Positions 43,891 to 53,354 of a stretch of 64,000 nt of DNA are shown here, piece by piece. Source of the stretch: Shimwellia blattae DSM 4481 = NBRC 105725. Its GTDB lineage: Bacteria; Pseudomonadota; Gammaproteobacteria; Enterobacterales; Enterobacteriaceae. The notes under the pieces are model-generated. The model was not told the DNA's origin. It did no database searches and was given only the letters and a program-made list of their open reading frames with translations. The translations under genes were made by a program, and so were the position numbers. Within the stretch, counting starts at the first letter, position 1; every line of letters begins with the position of its first letter. The stretch lies in assembly GCF_000262305.1 (NCBI RefSeq), contig NC_017910.1, positions 1,922,001 through 1,986,000 on the forward strand, written 5' to 3'.

Positions 43891-44904
43891 ATGTCAGCGT
43901 CATTGTCCGGAAAACAGATCCTCATCGTGGAAGATGAACCGGTGTTTTGCTCATTACTGGACGGCTGGCTGAAGTCGCTTGGGGCGACGACCCGGACTGC
44001 CGGAGACGGTATTGAGGCCATTGAACAGATGGCGCGCCAGGCGCCCGATCTGCTGATTTGCGATCTCGCCATGCCGCGGATGGATGGCCTGAAACTGGTA
44101 GAGCATTTGCGCAGCCAGGGCGATCAAACCCCGGTGCTGATTATCTCCGCAACGGAGAATATGTCTGACATTGCCAGCGCCCTGCGCCTGGGGGTGCAGG
44201 ATGTGTTGCTAAAACCTATTAAGGATTTCGACCGGCTGCGTGAAACCGTGCTTGCCTGCCTCTACCCGGTGATGTTCAACTCGCGGGTAGAAGAGGAAGA
44301 GCGACTTTTCCAGGACTGGGATGCGCTGGCCCATAACCCCTCTGCGGCGGTTCAGCTGCTAAAGGAGCTACAGCCGCCGGTGCAGCAGATTATTTCGCAC
44401 TGCCGGGTAAATTATCGCCAGTTAACCGCCGGGGATACTCCCGGGCTGGTGCTGGATATTGCGCCATTATCCGATAATGATCTGGCCTTTTATTGTCTTG
44501 ATGTTTCCCGGGCCGGGGATAATGGCGTTTTAGCAGCGTTATTATTACGTGCACTGTTTAACCATCTGCTGCAGGATCATCTTTCGCGCCAGAATCAGCG
44601 GCTGCCTGAAATGGGCGCGATACTCCGTCAGGTAAATCAATTATTGCGCCAGGCTAATCTTCAGGGGCAATTCCCGCTGCTGGTCGGTTATTACCATAGT
44701 ACATTAAATAACCTGCTGTTAGTGTCCGCCGGGCTTAACGCCACGCTTAATACCGGTGAACACCAGGTCCAGCTCAGTAATGGCGTTCCGCTGGGGACGA
44801 TGAACAGTACGCATTTCAATCAGATAAGCCAGCGCTGCAGTGCCTGGCAGTGCCAGGTCTGGGGCGCCGGGGGCCGTTTACGCCTGATGTTATCTTCTGA
44901 TTGA
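43891..44904 (+). CDS. rssB: Response regulator RssB, adaptor for RpoS proteolysis
   Basis: 337 residues, E. coli length. Receiver domain with E14-D15 and phosphorylatable Asp58 in LLICDLAMPRMDG; the conserved lysine is in VQDVLLKPIKDF. The C-terminal half is a degenerate PP2C-like phosphatase domain that helps bind sigma S. RssB delivers RpoS to ClpXP. The E. coli neighbour rssA, normally just upstream, is absent: only 257 bases separate rssB from ychJ. Confidence 0.95.
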   Translation: MSASLSGKQILIVEDEPVFCSLLDGWLKSLGATTRTAGDGIEAIEQMARQAPDLLICDLAMPRMDGLKLVEHLRSQGDQTPVLIISATENMSDIASALRLGVQDVLLKPIKDFDRLRETVLACLYPVMFNSRVEEEERLFQDWDALAHNPSAAVQLLKELQPPVQQIISHCRVNYRQLTAGDTPGLVLDIAPLSDNDLAFYCLDVSRAGDNGVLAALLLRALFNHLLQDHLSRQNQRLPEMGAILRQVNQLLRQANLQGQFPLLVGYYHSTLNNLLLVSAGLNATLNTGEHQVQLSNGVPLGTMNSTHFNQISQRCSAWQCQVWGAGGRLRLMLSSD

Positions 44905-44906
44905 GA

Positions 44907-44935
44907 CACCGCAAAGGAGGCGCTATATTGCGGTG
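44907..44935 (+). terminator. Possible hairpin after rssB
   Basis: CACCGCAA / TTGCGGTG, an 8-bp perfect stem with a 13-base loop directly after the stop codon. It has no clear T-run, so termination is uncertain. Confidence 0.35.
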
Positions 44936-45101
44936 CACGTGCGCTACGGCGCGTGATATTATTTAACCAGTTTCACTTCAATTTGTCTTAATTTTTCTAC
45001 TTCACAGGAATACGACCCAATAGTTCTATTTTGAACTGATATACTCGGGGCGTTTTTTATTATGAACGGCTAAAAGCCTGGACAGTTCTGGAGAATATTT
45101 A

Positions 45102-46010
45102 ATGGCTGTAACTAAAGCTAAAGTAACAAAAGCTGTGATTCCGGTCGCAGGGCTCGGAACGCGTATGTTGCCGGCAACGAAAGCAATCCCTAAAGAGATG
45201 TTGCCGCTGGTTGATAAACCACTGATTCAGTACGTTGTTAACGAATGTATTGCCGCCGGTATCACTGAAATTGTTCTGGTTACACACTCCTCGAAAAATT
45301 CCATCGAAAACCACTTCGACACCAGTTTTGAACTGGAAGCCATGCTGGAAAAACGCGTAAAACGTCAGCTGCTGGCAGAGGTGCAGGCAATTTGCCCGCC
45401 GGGCGTCACCATCATGCAGGTACGTCAGGGTCTGGCGAAAGGCCTGGGCCATGCGGTGCTGTGTGCGCATCCGGTAGTGGGCGATGAGCCGGTGGCCGTG
45501 GTGCTGCCAGACGTTATCCTGGACGAATACGAATCTGATCTGAGCAAAGATAACCTTGCTGAAATGATCCGCCGCTTTGAAACCGACGGTCACAGCCAGA
45601 TCATGGTTGAGCCGGTAGAAGACGTGACCGCGTACGGTGTTGTTGACTGCAAGGGCGCCACGCTGAACCCGGGCGACAGTGCACCGATGGTGGGGATTGT
45701 TGAGAAACCTAAAGCCAGCGAAGCGCCGTCTAACCTCTCCGTTGTTGGTCGCTATGTTTTAAGCGCCGATATCTGGCCGCTGCTGTCTAAAACCCCTCCG
45801 GGTGCCGGTGATGAGATCCAGCTGACAGACGCCATCGCCATGCTGATGGAGCGCGATCCGGTTGATGCGTATCACCTGAAAGGAAAAAGCCACGATTGTG
45901 GTAACAAAATGGGTTATATGCAGGCATTCGTTGAATATGGCGTACGCCATAATACCCTGGGAACAGAATTTAAGGCCTGGCTGAAAGAGACGGTCGGCAC
46001 TAAGAAATAA
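45102..46010 (+). CDS. galU: UTP-glucose-1-phosphate uridylyltransferase
   Basis: 302 residues as in E. coli. Makes UDP-glucose for lipopolysaccharide, trehalose, glucans and, here, for the adjacent ugd. N-terminal nucleotidyltransferase motif VIPVAGLGTRMLPATKAIPK with the UTP-binding lysine region, then VVLPDVILDEYESDL and GVVDCKG. ugd starts 27 bp after the stop in the same direction. Confidence 0.97.
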   Translation: MAVTKAKVTKAVIPVAGLGTRMLPATKAIPKEMLPLVDKPLIQYVVNECIAAGITEIVLVTHSSKNSIENHFDTSFELEAMLEKRVKRQLLAEVQAICPPGVTIMQVRQGLAKGLGHAVLCAHPVVGDEPVAVVLPDVILDEYESDLSKDNLAEMIRRFETDGHSQIMVEPVEDVTAYGVVDCKGATLNPGDSAPMVGIVEKPKASEAPSNLSVVGRYVLSADIWPLLSKTPPGAGDEIQLTDAIAMLMERDPVDAYHLKGKSHDCGNKMGYMQAFVEYGVRHNTLGTEFKAWLKETVGTKK

Positions 46011-46037
46011 TTATCAGGTTAACTGCAGGAATATGTG

Positions 46038-47378
46038 ATGAAAGTAACCGTATTTGGGATTGGCTATGTAGGGCTTGTTCAGGCCGCGGTACTGGCGGAG
46101 GTCGGGCACGATGTGATGTGTATCGACGTTGACGAGAAGAAAGTAGAGAACCTGAAAAAAGGGATCATCCCTATTTACGAACCCGGTCTGACACCTCTGG
46201 TTACTAAAAACTATGAAGAAGGCCGTCTGCACTTCAGTACCGACGCCAGAAGCGGCGTAGAACATGGGCAGATGCAGTTTATTGCCGTTGGTACTCCGCC
46301 GGATGAAGACGGTTCAGCGGATCTGAAATATGTTACCGCTGTGGCGCGCACCATCGCGCAGTATATGACTGACCACAAAGTGGTGATTGATAAATCCACT
46401 GTGCCGGTCGGGACTGCCGATAAAGTTCGCACCGTGATGCTGGAAACCCTGAAGCAGCGCGATCTGGATGTGCCGTTTGATGTGGTTTCCAACCCGGAGT
46501 TCCTGAAAGAAGGGGCCGCGGTTGCGGACTGTATGCGCCCGGAGCGCATCGTCATTGGTACAGACAGCGAAGCCGTTGTGGATCTGCTGCGTGAATTATA
46601 CGAGCCGTTTAACCGTAACCACGACCGTATGATAATGATGGATATCCGCAGCGCAGAGCTGACCAAATATGCCGCAAACTGCATGCTGGCTACCAAAATC
46701 AGCTTTATGAATGAGATCTCCAACCTGGCGGAGCGTCTCGGGGCGGATGTGGAAAAAGTGCGCCAGGGGATCGGCTCTGACTCGCGTATTGGCTATCACT
46801 TTATCTACCCGGGCTGCGGCTACGGCGGCTCCTGCTTCCCGAAAGATGTACAGGCACTGATTCGCACGGCTGAGCATATTGGCTATGCGCCGCGCCTGCT
46901 GCAGGCCGTTGAGGACGTGAACGAATCTCAGAAATATAAACTGCCTGAGTTTGTTGTGCGTCAGTATGGTGAAAACCTCGAAGGGAAGACATTCGCGCTG
47001 TGGGGGCTCTCCTTCAAGCCGAATACCGACGATATGCGTGCGGCATCCAGCCGGGTACTGCTGGAAGAGCTGTGGAGACGCGGTGCGAAAGTTCAGGCAT
47101 TCGATCCGGAAGCCATGAATGAAGCACAGCGTATTTATGGTCACCGGGATGAGCTGATGCTGATGGGCACTAAAGAGGCGGCGCTGCATAATGCAGACGC
47201 GCTGATTATCTGCACCGAATGGCAGAGCTTTAAAGCGCCAGACTTTGTTGAGATCAAAAATGCCCTGCGCGATCCGGTTATTTTTGATGGTCGTAATCTG
47301 TACGATCCGGAGCGTCTGGAAAAACGCGGCTTTACTTATTATGCCATTGGCCGTGGTGCGTCTATTGCGCTTTCCTGA
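46038..47378 (+). CDS. ugd: UDP-glucose 6-dehydrogenase (446-residue class)
   Basis: Oxidises UDP-glucose to UDP-glucuronate with two NAD+. 446 residues from the ATG at 46038; a GTG one codon earlier is possible. The Rossmann motif VFGIGYVGLVQAAVLAEVGH is N-terminal, the catalytic cysteine is in GYGGSCFPKDVQALI, and the UDP-binding C-terminal domain has LWGLSFKPNTDDMRAASS. E. coli Ugd is a shorter, different subclass of 388 residues encoded elsewhere. Placed directly behind galU, so substrate and product enzymes are likely co-transcribed. UDP-glucuronate serves capsule, colanic acid or lipid A arabinose modification. Confidence 0.95.
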   Translation: MKVTVFGIGYVGLVQAAVLAEVGHDVMCIDVDEKKVENLKKGIIPIYEPGLTPLVTKNYEEGRLHFSTDARSGVEHGQMQFIAVGTPPDEDGSADLKYVTAVARTIAQYMTDHKVVIDKSTVPVGTADKVRTVMLETLKQRDLDVPFDVVSNPEFLKEGAAVADCMRPERIVIGTDSEAVVDLLRELYEPFNRNHDRMIMMDIRSAELTKYAANCMLATKISFMNEISNLAERLGADVEKVRQGIGSDSRIGYHFIYPGCGYGGSCFPKDVQALIRTAEHIGYAPRLLQAVEDVNESQKYKLPEFVVRQYGENLEGKTFALWGLSFKPNTDDMRAASSRVLLEELWRRGAKVQAFDPEAMNEAQRIYGHRDELMLMGTKEAALHNADALIICTEWQSFKAPDFVEIKNALRDPVIFDGRNLYDPERLEKRGFTYYAIGRGASIALS

Positions 47379-47862
47379 TTTGCTGCATTAATGCCCTGGC
47401 GACGGGGAGTCGCTCCGCGATTGTTTTTATACCACAATAGCGGAGCGACATTATCTGTAGCCAGCCCGCACGTTGTTTCCCCGCTATAAATCCTGCTTCC
47501 GTTTCTTATCATCGTTTTAAGCAATAACAGAATGGCTGTGTTACCCGTATCCCCCTGAAAGGGGCGGTGGTCTATTTTTACCGCCGGGTGGGGATAATTC
47601 CGGCTGGCTGTCTTTTATGCGCTACTGCGCGGATCGGGTGGTTAATGATACCGGTAATACGTATATGACAGAGGGCCCGCAACAGGCGGGTAAATAGGGT
47701 TGTGAGAATGGGATATGCCGGATGGTTAGCAGTGGTAAAAAAAAGCCCTGTAAGGGCTTCAGGGAGCCAGGGTTGCGCCAGAAAAACGCAGGGGTGCGAT
47801 GGGCGGTTATTTGATGACTAACTGAACCCGTCCCGGTACGGGGAGGGTGACGCGTTGCGGAT
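47379..47862. other. Intergenic region between ugd and hns
   Basis: About 480 bp without a gene. It holds a 10-bp stem hairpin right after ugd (GTCGCTCCGC at 47409-47418 with GCGGAGCGAC at 47440-47449), likely an end-of-transcript structure, and a minus-strand terminator at 47737-47761. No protein of known family is visible. Confidence 0.55.
47737..47761 (-). terminator. Minus-strand intrinsic terminator in the ugd-hns gap
   Basis: AAGCCCT / AGGGCTT stem with a three-base loop, followed on the minus strand by eight T. No minus-strand gene lies between it and the separate hns terminator at 47863-47892. Confidence 0.75.
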
Positions 47863-47892
47863 AAAAAAATCCCGCCGTGGCGGGATTTTTTC
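47863..47892 (-). terminator. hns terminator
   Basis: TCCCGCC / GGCGGGA stem flanked by A- and T-runs, 12 bp after the hns stop on the minus strand. Confidence 0.87.
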
Positions 47893-47903
47893 GTATTGCT
47901 GAA

Positions 47904-48317
47904 TTATTCAGCGATCAGGAAGTCATCGAGAGATTTACCCTGCTCGTCGATAGCTTTCTTAATTACTGCCGGGGTACGGCCCTGGCCAGTCCAGGTGCGG
48001 GTTTCGCCGTTTTCATCAATATAGCTATATTTAGCCGGGCGTGCTGCGCGTTTGGTTTTAGTACCACTTTTTGCTGCGGACATGGAATTCAGCAGTTCAT
48101 TCGGGTCAATACCGTCTGCAATCAGCATTTCGCGATATTGTTGCAGTTTACGGGTGCGTTCTTCAATTTCTGCGGCGGCTGCGCTTTCTTCTTCACGACG
48201 TTCGTTTACAACAACTTCTAATTTTTCCAGCATCTCTTCCAGAGTTTCCAGGGAACATTCTCTCGCCTGTGCACGAAGAGTACGGATGTTGTTCAAAATT
48301 TTCAGTGCTTCGCTCAT
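47904..48317 (-). CDS. hns: Nucleoid-associated repressor H-NS
   Basis: 137 residues as in E. coli. N-terminal oligomerisation helices (MSEALKILNNIRTLRAQARE and coiled coil to about residue 80), a linker with KSGTKTKRAARPAKYSYIDE, and the AT-hook-like DNA-binding motif TWTGQGRTPAVIKKAI. H-NS silences AT-rich, often foreign, DNA; the AT-rich island at 5.4-12.8 kb is the kind of target it represses. Divergent from tdk. Confidence 0.98.
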   Translation of the reverse strand: MSEALKILNNIRTLRAQARECSLETLEEMLEKLEVVVNERREEESAAAAEIEERTRKLQQYREMLIADGIDPNELLNSMSAAKSGTKTKRAARPAKYSYIDENGETRTWTGQGRTPAVIKKAIDEQGKSLDDFLIAE

Positions 48318-48800
48318 TTTAGTAATCTCAAATTTATATCAGGAGTGAGTAGTGTGTTTTCTAATAATAGAGCGTTAAATTTAGTTCTGCAATAGATCTT
48401 AATGTAAGGAATTCAAAATTACATAATATTTACGCCAGTGTTTAGCGGTCATTAACTTCTTTTTTCCGTTATTGTTCCGGGTGAAAAGTTTGCCGGATGT
48501 CACTTTTTCACTGGTCAAAGAGCACGAAAGTATACCTTTCCGGGGTATCGCCAGGGCGGTTGTATTAGCCCTGTGAGCCCCTTTTTTTATTAAGGAATAA
48601 TAAGTAACGGTACGCCGGATTGATTAATCCTGGTGAGGAAGCTACCCCGTTATTTCACCCGATATGCCCGCGTCGTGTTATGTCCGTGTTAACTTCAGGC
48701 CCGCCAGGCGGGGATTACAGGCCGGGTTTCTCGCCGGAACATCCCGGGATCCTGTGATACAATCCGCAGCTTAAGTCTACAGTTTGAGGGCGTTGGGTGA
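48318..48800. other. hns-tdk intergenic region
   Basis: 483 bp with no gene. The part next to hns (48330-48480) is AT-rich, as expected for the autoregulated and cold-induced hns promoter. No specific operator could be fixed. Confidence 0.5.
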
Positions 48801-49418
48801 ATGGCTCAGCTTTATTTTTATTATTCGGCGATGAATGCAGGTAAATCAACCGCATTGCTCCAGTCGTCGTACAATTATCAGGAACGCGGTATGCACACCA
48901 TGGTATATACCGCGGAAATAGACGACAGATATGGCGCCGGTAAGGTCAGCTCGCGTATCGGGCTTTCCTCCCCGGCGAAATTGTTTAATCCGTCCAGCGC
49001 ATTGTTCAGCGAGATCCAGGCAGAGCATCAGAAACAGCATATCCATTGTGTACTGGTCGATGAGAGCCAGTTTCTGACCCGCGAACAGGTCTATCAGCTC
49101 TCTCAGGTGGTGGATGAGCTGGATATTCCGGTGCTCTGTTATGGCCTGCGTACTGATTTCCGGGGCGAGCTATTCAGCGGTAGCCAGTATTTACTGGCCT
49201 GGTCCGATAAGCTGGTTGAGCTGAAAACCGTCTGCTTCTGCGGGCGTAAAGCCAGCATGGTGCTGCGCCTGGACCACGCAGGAAGGCCGTACAACGAAGG
49301 TGAGCAAGTGGTCATTGGCGGCAATGAGCGCTATGTCTCTGCCTGCCGTAAGCACTATAAAGAAGCGCTGGAGGTGGGCTCTCTGCCGCTGTTACAGCAG
49401 CGCCATCTGTCGGCGTAA
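48801..49418 (+). CDS. tdk: Thymidine kinase
   Basis: 205 residues, the E. coli length. Type II thymidine kinase for the thymidine salvage pathway. P-loop YYSAMNAGKSTALLQSSYNY at the N terminus, Walker B VLVDESQF near residue 90, catalytic Glu in that motif, lasso and zinc-binding cysteines in CFCGRKASMVLR and VSACRKHY. Stands alone, downstream of and divergent from hns. Confidence 0.97.
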   Translation: MAQLYFYYSAMNAGKSTALLQSSYNYQERGMHTMVYTAEIDDRYGAGKVSSRIGLSSPAKLFNPSSALFSEIQAEHQKQHIHCVLVDESQFLTREQVYQLSQVVDELDIPVLCYGLRTDFRGELFSGSQYLLAWSDKLVELKTVCFCGRKASMVLRLDHAGRPYNEGEQVVIGGNERYVSACRKHYKEALEVGSLPLLQQRHLSA

Positions 49419-49520
49419 TCGGGGTATTTGTTACTGATACGTAACGGACGCCGGGCGTGCAGGGGGCTGCGGTTAGTTTACCGGCGCTGATGAGTTATCC
49501 CCATCGCTGTGTCAGATCCA

Positions 49521-49553
49521 TAAAAAAACCCGCCATATTCTGGCGGGTTTTGT
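49521..49553 (-). terminator. adhE terminator
   Basis: AAAACCCGCCA / TGGCGGGTTTT stem with a four-base loop and A/T runs on both sides; ends adhE on the minus strand and may also serve tdk. Confidence 0.87.
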
Positions 49554-49572
49554 CTGAGTAAGGCGCTACCGG

Positions 49573-52245
49573 TTAGGCGCTTTTCTTACTCTTTTTCTCA
49601 GCTTTAGGGGCCGCTTGCGGGGCTTTTTTCTGCTCACCTTCGGTGAACTCGTGGCCGTAGTAGGTATCCAGCAGGATCTGTTTCAGCTCAGAGATCAGCG
49701 GGTAGCGCGGGTTAGCGCCGGTACACTGGTCATCAAAGGCATCTTCAGCCAGCTTATCCACGTTTGCCAGGAAGTCAGCTTCCTGTACCCCGGCTTCACG
49801 GATGGACTTAGGAATGCCCAGTTCCGCTTTCATACTTTCCAGCCAGGCCAGCAGTTTTTCGATTTTCGCTGCGGTGCGGTCGCCTTCAGCGGTCAGACGC
49901 AGATGGTCGGCGATTTCAGCATAGCGACGGCGTGCCTGCGGACGGTCATACTGGCTGAACGCGGTCTGTTTGGTCGGGTTATCGTTCGCGTTATAGCGGA
50001 TAACGTTGCAAATCAGCAGGGCGTTAGCCAGGCCGTGCGGAATGTGGAACTGAGAGCCCAGTTTATGGGCCATAGAGTGGCACACACCCAGGAAGGCGTT
50101 AGCAAACGCGATACCGGCGATGGTGGCCGCACTGTGGACACGCTCGCGGGCAACCGGGTTTTTCGCGCCTTCATGGTAAGAAGCCGGCAGGTTTTCTTTC
50201 AGCAGTTTCAGTGCTTCCAGCGCCTGGCCATCAGAGAATTCGCTGGCCAGTACCGATACGTAGGCTTCCAGAGCGTGGGTTACCGCATCCAGGCCGCCAA
50301 AGGCGCACAGGGATTTCGGCATATCCATCACCAGGTTGGCATCGACAATTGCCATATCCGGGGTCAGCGCATAGTCAGCCAGCGGGTATTTCTGGCCGGT
50401 GGCGTCGTCGGTCACTACCGCAAACGGCGTTACTTCAGAGCCGGTCCCGGAGGTGGTTGTAATCGCGATCATTTTCGCTTTCACGCCCATTTTCGGGAAC
50501 TTGTAGATACGTTTACGGATATCCATAAAGCGCAGCGCCAGCTCTTCGAAGTGGGTTTCCGGGTGCTCGTACATCACCCACATAATTTTGGCCGCATCCA
50601 TCGGGGAGCCGCCGCCCAGCGCGATGATAGCGTCTGGTTTGAAGGAGTGGCACAGTTCCGCGCCTTTACGCACGATGGTCAGGGTCGGATCTGCTTCTAC
50701 TTCGAAGAAGACATCCACTTCCACACCGGCTTCTTTCAGTACAGAGGTTATCTGGTCAGCGTAGCCGTTGTTGAACAGGAAGCGGTCAGTCACGATCAGT
50801 GCACGTTTGCAACCATCAGTAATCACTTCATCCAGGGCGACAGGCAGAGAGCCACGACGGAAGTAGATAGATTTCGGAAGTTTATGCCACAACATGTTTT
50901 CAGCTCGCTTAGCAACGGTTTTCTTGTTGATCAGGTGCTTAGGACCAACGTTTTCAGAGATGGAGTTACCACCCCAGGAACCACAGCCCAGCGTCAGCGA
51001 AGGGGCGAGTTTAAAGTTGTACAGATCACCGATACCACCCTGAGATGCTGGCGTGTTAATCAGGATACGGGCCGTTTTCATCATCTGGCCGAAGTAGTTA
51101 ACGCGCTCTTGCTGGTTATCCTGGTCGGTATACAGGCAGGAGGTATGGCCGATACCGCCCATGGCGACCAGTTTCTCTGCTTTATTAACCGCATCTTCAA
51201 AATCTTTCGCGCGGTACATTGCCAGAGTAGGGGAGAGTTTTTCGTGAGCAAACGGCTCAGACTCGTCAACCACAGAAACTTCGCCAATCAGGATCTTGGT
51301 GCTGGCCGGTACGGTCAGGCCCGCCATTTCGGCAATTTTCACCGCAGGCTGACCAACGATGGCCGCATTCAGGCCGCCATTTTTCAGGATGATATCCTGA
51401 ACGGCTTTAAGCTCTTTACCCTGCAGCATATAGCCGCCGTGGGTCGCGAAACGCTCGCGCACCGCGTCGTATACGGAGTCAACCACCACAACAGACTGTT
51501 CAGAGGCACAGATAACGCCGTTGTCGAAGGTTTTAGACATCAGAATAGAGGCAACTGCCCGCTTGATATCTGCCGTTTCGTCGATAACCACTGGCGTGTT
51601 ACCGGCACCCACGCCGATAGCCGGTTTACCGGAGCTGTAAGCGGCTTTAACCATGCCCGGGCCACCGGTCGCCAGAATCAGGTTCAGATCCGGGTGATGC
51701 ATCAGCGCATTAGACAGCTCAACGGAAGGTTCATCGATCCAGCCGATGATATCTTTAGGTGCACCGGCAGCAATGGCCGCCTGCAGTACGATATCTGCCG
51801 CTTTATTGGTGGCATTTTTCGCCCGCGGATGCGGAGAGAAGATAATGGCGTTACGGGTTTTCAGGCTGATGAGCGATTTAAAGATAGCCGTGGAGGTCGG
51901 GTTAGTGGTCGGAACGATACCGCAGATGATGCCGGTAGGCTCAGCGATAGTAATAGTACCGAAGGTTTTGTCTTCTTCGAGAATACCGCAGGTCTTTTCG
52001 TCTTTATAGGCGTTGTAGATATATTCGGAAGCAAAGTGGTTTTTGATAACCTTATCTTCCACAATCCCCATGCCGGACTCTTCTACCGCCATCTTAGCCA
52101 GCGGGATGCGGGCATCAGCGGCAGCCAGAGCGGCAGCGCGGAAGATTTTATCAACCTGTTCCTGAGTAAAGTTGGCATATTCACGCTGGGCTTTTTTCAC
52201 ACGGGCTACGAGTGCGTTAAGTTCAGCGACATTAGTAACAGCCAT
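49573..52245 (-). CDS. adhE: Bifunctional acetaldehyde-CoA/alcohol dehydrogenase AdhE
   Basis: 890 residues (E. coli 891). The N-terminal half is an acetylating aldehyde dehydrogenase, with catalytic Cys at about 246 in NGVICASEQSVVVV; after a linker the C-terminal half is an iron-dependent alcohol dehydrogenase with metal-binding histidines in GVCHSMAHKLGSQFHIPHGL. It converts acetyl-CoA to ethanol in fermentation and forms long filaments called spirosomes. The C-terminal tail is lysine- and alanine-rich. The ribosome site AGGAG lies 8 bases before the ATG, close to one arm of a long inverted repeat (52269-52375). Confidence 0.98.
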   Translation of the reverse strand: MAVTNVAELNALVARVKKAQREYANFTQEQVDKIFRAAALAAADARIPLAKMAVEESGMGIVEDKVIKNHFASEYIYNAYKDEKTCGILEEDKTFGTITIAEPTGIICGIVPTTNPTSTAIFKSLISLKTRNAIIFSPHPRAKNATNKAADIVLQAAIAAGAPKDIIGWIDEPSVELSNALMHHPDLNLILATGGPGMVKAAYSSGKPAIGVGAGNTPVVIDETADIKRAVASILMSKTFDNGVICASEQSVVVVDSVYDAVRERFATHGGYMLQGKELKAVQDIILKNGGLNAAIVGQPAVKIAEMAGLTVPASTKILIGEVSVVDESEPFAHEKLSPTLAMYRAKDFEDAVNKAEKLVAMGGIGHTSCLYTDQDNQQERVNYFGQMMKTARILINTPASQGGIGDLYNFKLAPSLTLGCGSWGGNSISENVGPKHLINKKTVAKRAENMLWHKLPKSIYFRRGSLPVALDEVITDGCKRALIVTDRFLFNNGYADQITSVLKEAGVEVDVFFEVEADPTLTIVRKGAELCHSFKPDAIIALGGGSPMDAAKIMWVMYEHPETHFEELALRFMDIRKRIYKFPKMGVKAKMIAITTTSGTGSEVTPFAVVTDDATGQKYPLADYALTPDMAIVDANLVMDMPKSLCAFGGLDAVTHALEAYVSVLASEFSDGQALEALKLLKENLPASYHEGAKNPVARERVHSAATIAGIAFANAFLGVCHSMAHKLGSQFHIPHGLANALLICNVIRYNANDNPTKQTAFSQYDRPQARRRYAEIADHLRLTAEGDRTAAKIEKLLAWLESMKAELGIPKSIREAGVQEADFLANVDKLAEDAFDDQCTGANPRYPLISELKQILLDTYYGHEFTEGEQKKAPQAAPKAEKKSKKSA

Positions 52246-52268
52246 AATGCTCTCCTGATAATGTTAAA

Positions 52269-52375
52269 CTCTTTTAGCAAATCAGCTATCGGACACGTCA
52301 GTATAGCTGTCTGACGGGCAGTTGCTATGTCATTGCGCTGCAAACAAAAAATGCCCGAATGATTTGCTAAAAGAG
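52269..52375 (-). promoter_or_regulatory. Long inverted repeat in the adhE leader
   Basis: CTCTTTTAGCAAATCA at 52269-52284 and its exact complement at 52360-52375 enclose 75 bases. In the adhE mRNA they would pair into a 16-bp stem whose downstream arm is some 16 bases upstream of the ribosome site. In E. coli the adhE leader folds and needs RNase III cutting before translation, so this is a probable equivalent. Confidence 0.72.
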
Positions 52376-52706
52376 CTGTGTATCCGCCGGGGCATGATAC
52401 TGACTCATTTTTCTTAATGTGAGCCAAGATTACCTATTTTTGAGTAGTGATTTTGTGATCTCTGTCAAAAATAACCAATGCTGACACCTTTCAGCATGCT
52501 GTTTACCCATACATATATATCACCGCTGCGTGACAATGACTGTCATGAATCGTAAATCATCCATAACATGACAATTAAGTAACATCTATTTGCCGGTATT
52601 TTGGCATTACCGGCAGGTATCACAGATACGGGAAATAGGCTGGAGAATCCCGGGCTTTTACTTTACTCTACGCCGGACATCTACTGGTTCACTTGCGGAG
52701 TTACAG
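52376..52706. other. adhE-ychE intergenic region
   Basis: Should hold the divergent adhE and ychE promoters. AT-rich in the first half; no specific operator is clear enough to call. Confidence 0.4.
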
Positions 52707-53354
52707 GTGACAAATCCTCTGTTTGATTTTGCAGTCTATTTTAAATTTTTTATTGGATTATTCGCTCTGGTCAACCCGATGGGGATCCTGCCGGTCTTTA
52801 TCAGTATGACCAGTTATCAGACTGCGCCAGCAAGGAATAAAACAAACCTCACCGCCAGCCTGTCGGTGGCGATTATCCTCTGGACATCCCTGTTACTTGG
52901 CGACGCTATCCTCAGCATGTTTGGCATCTCTATTGATTCATTCCGCATTGCCGGTGGCATCCTGGTGGTGACCATTGCCATGTCGATGATCAGCGGAAAG
53001 CTGGGGGAAGATAAACAAAATAAGCAGGAAAAATCAGAAACGGCAATCCGTGAAAACGTCGGCGTTGTGCCCCTGGCATTACCGCTGATGGCGGGGCCCG
53101 GGGCAATCAGCTCTACCATTGTCTGGGGAACCCGTTACCACAGCTGGAGTTATATTGTCGGCTTTGCGGTGGCCATTGCGCTGTTTGCCCTGTGTTGCTG
53201 GTTGTTGTTCCGCGCGGCCCCCTGGCTGGTGCGTCTGCTGGGACAAACCGGGATCAACGTCATTACCCGTATTATGGGCCTGCTGCTGATGGCGCTGGGC
53301 ATTGAGTTTATTGTTACCGGTATTAAATCTATTTTCCCTGGCCTGCTGGCGTAA
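52707..53354 (+). CDS. ychE: MarC-family inner-membrane protein YchE
   Basis: 215 residues from the GTG at 52707, with GGAG six bases upstream; this gives the E. coli length, while the in-frame extension to 52590 is not conserved. Six membrane segments with the MarC signature FFIGLFALVNPMGILPVFIS and PLALPLMAGPGAISSTIVWG. No transport substrate is proven for the family. It precedes oppA as in E. coli. Confidence 0.94.
   Translation: MTNPLFDFAVYFKFFIGLFALVNPMGILPVFISMTSYQTAPARNKTNLTASLSVAIILWTSLLLGDAILSMFGISIDSFRIAGGILVVTIAMSMISGKLGEDKQNKQEKSETAIRENVGVVPLALPLMAGPGAISSTIVWGTRYHSWSYIVGFAVAIALFALCCWLLFRAAPWLVRLLGQTGINVITRIMGLLLMALGIEFIVTGIKSIFPGLLA

Noticed and set aside
49615..52314. 899-codon open frame on the plus strand through adhE
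   Set aside because: It is the antisense shadow of adhE, caused by the codon bias of a long conserved gene. The product resembles nothing, while adhE on the minus strand is unmistakable.
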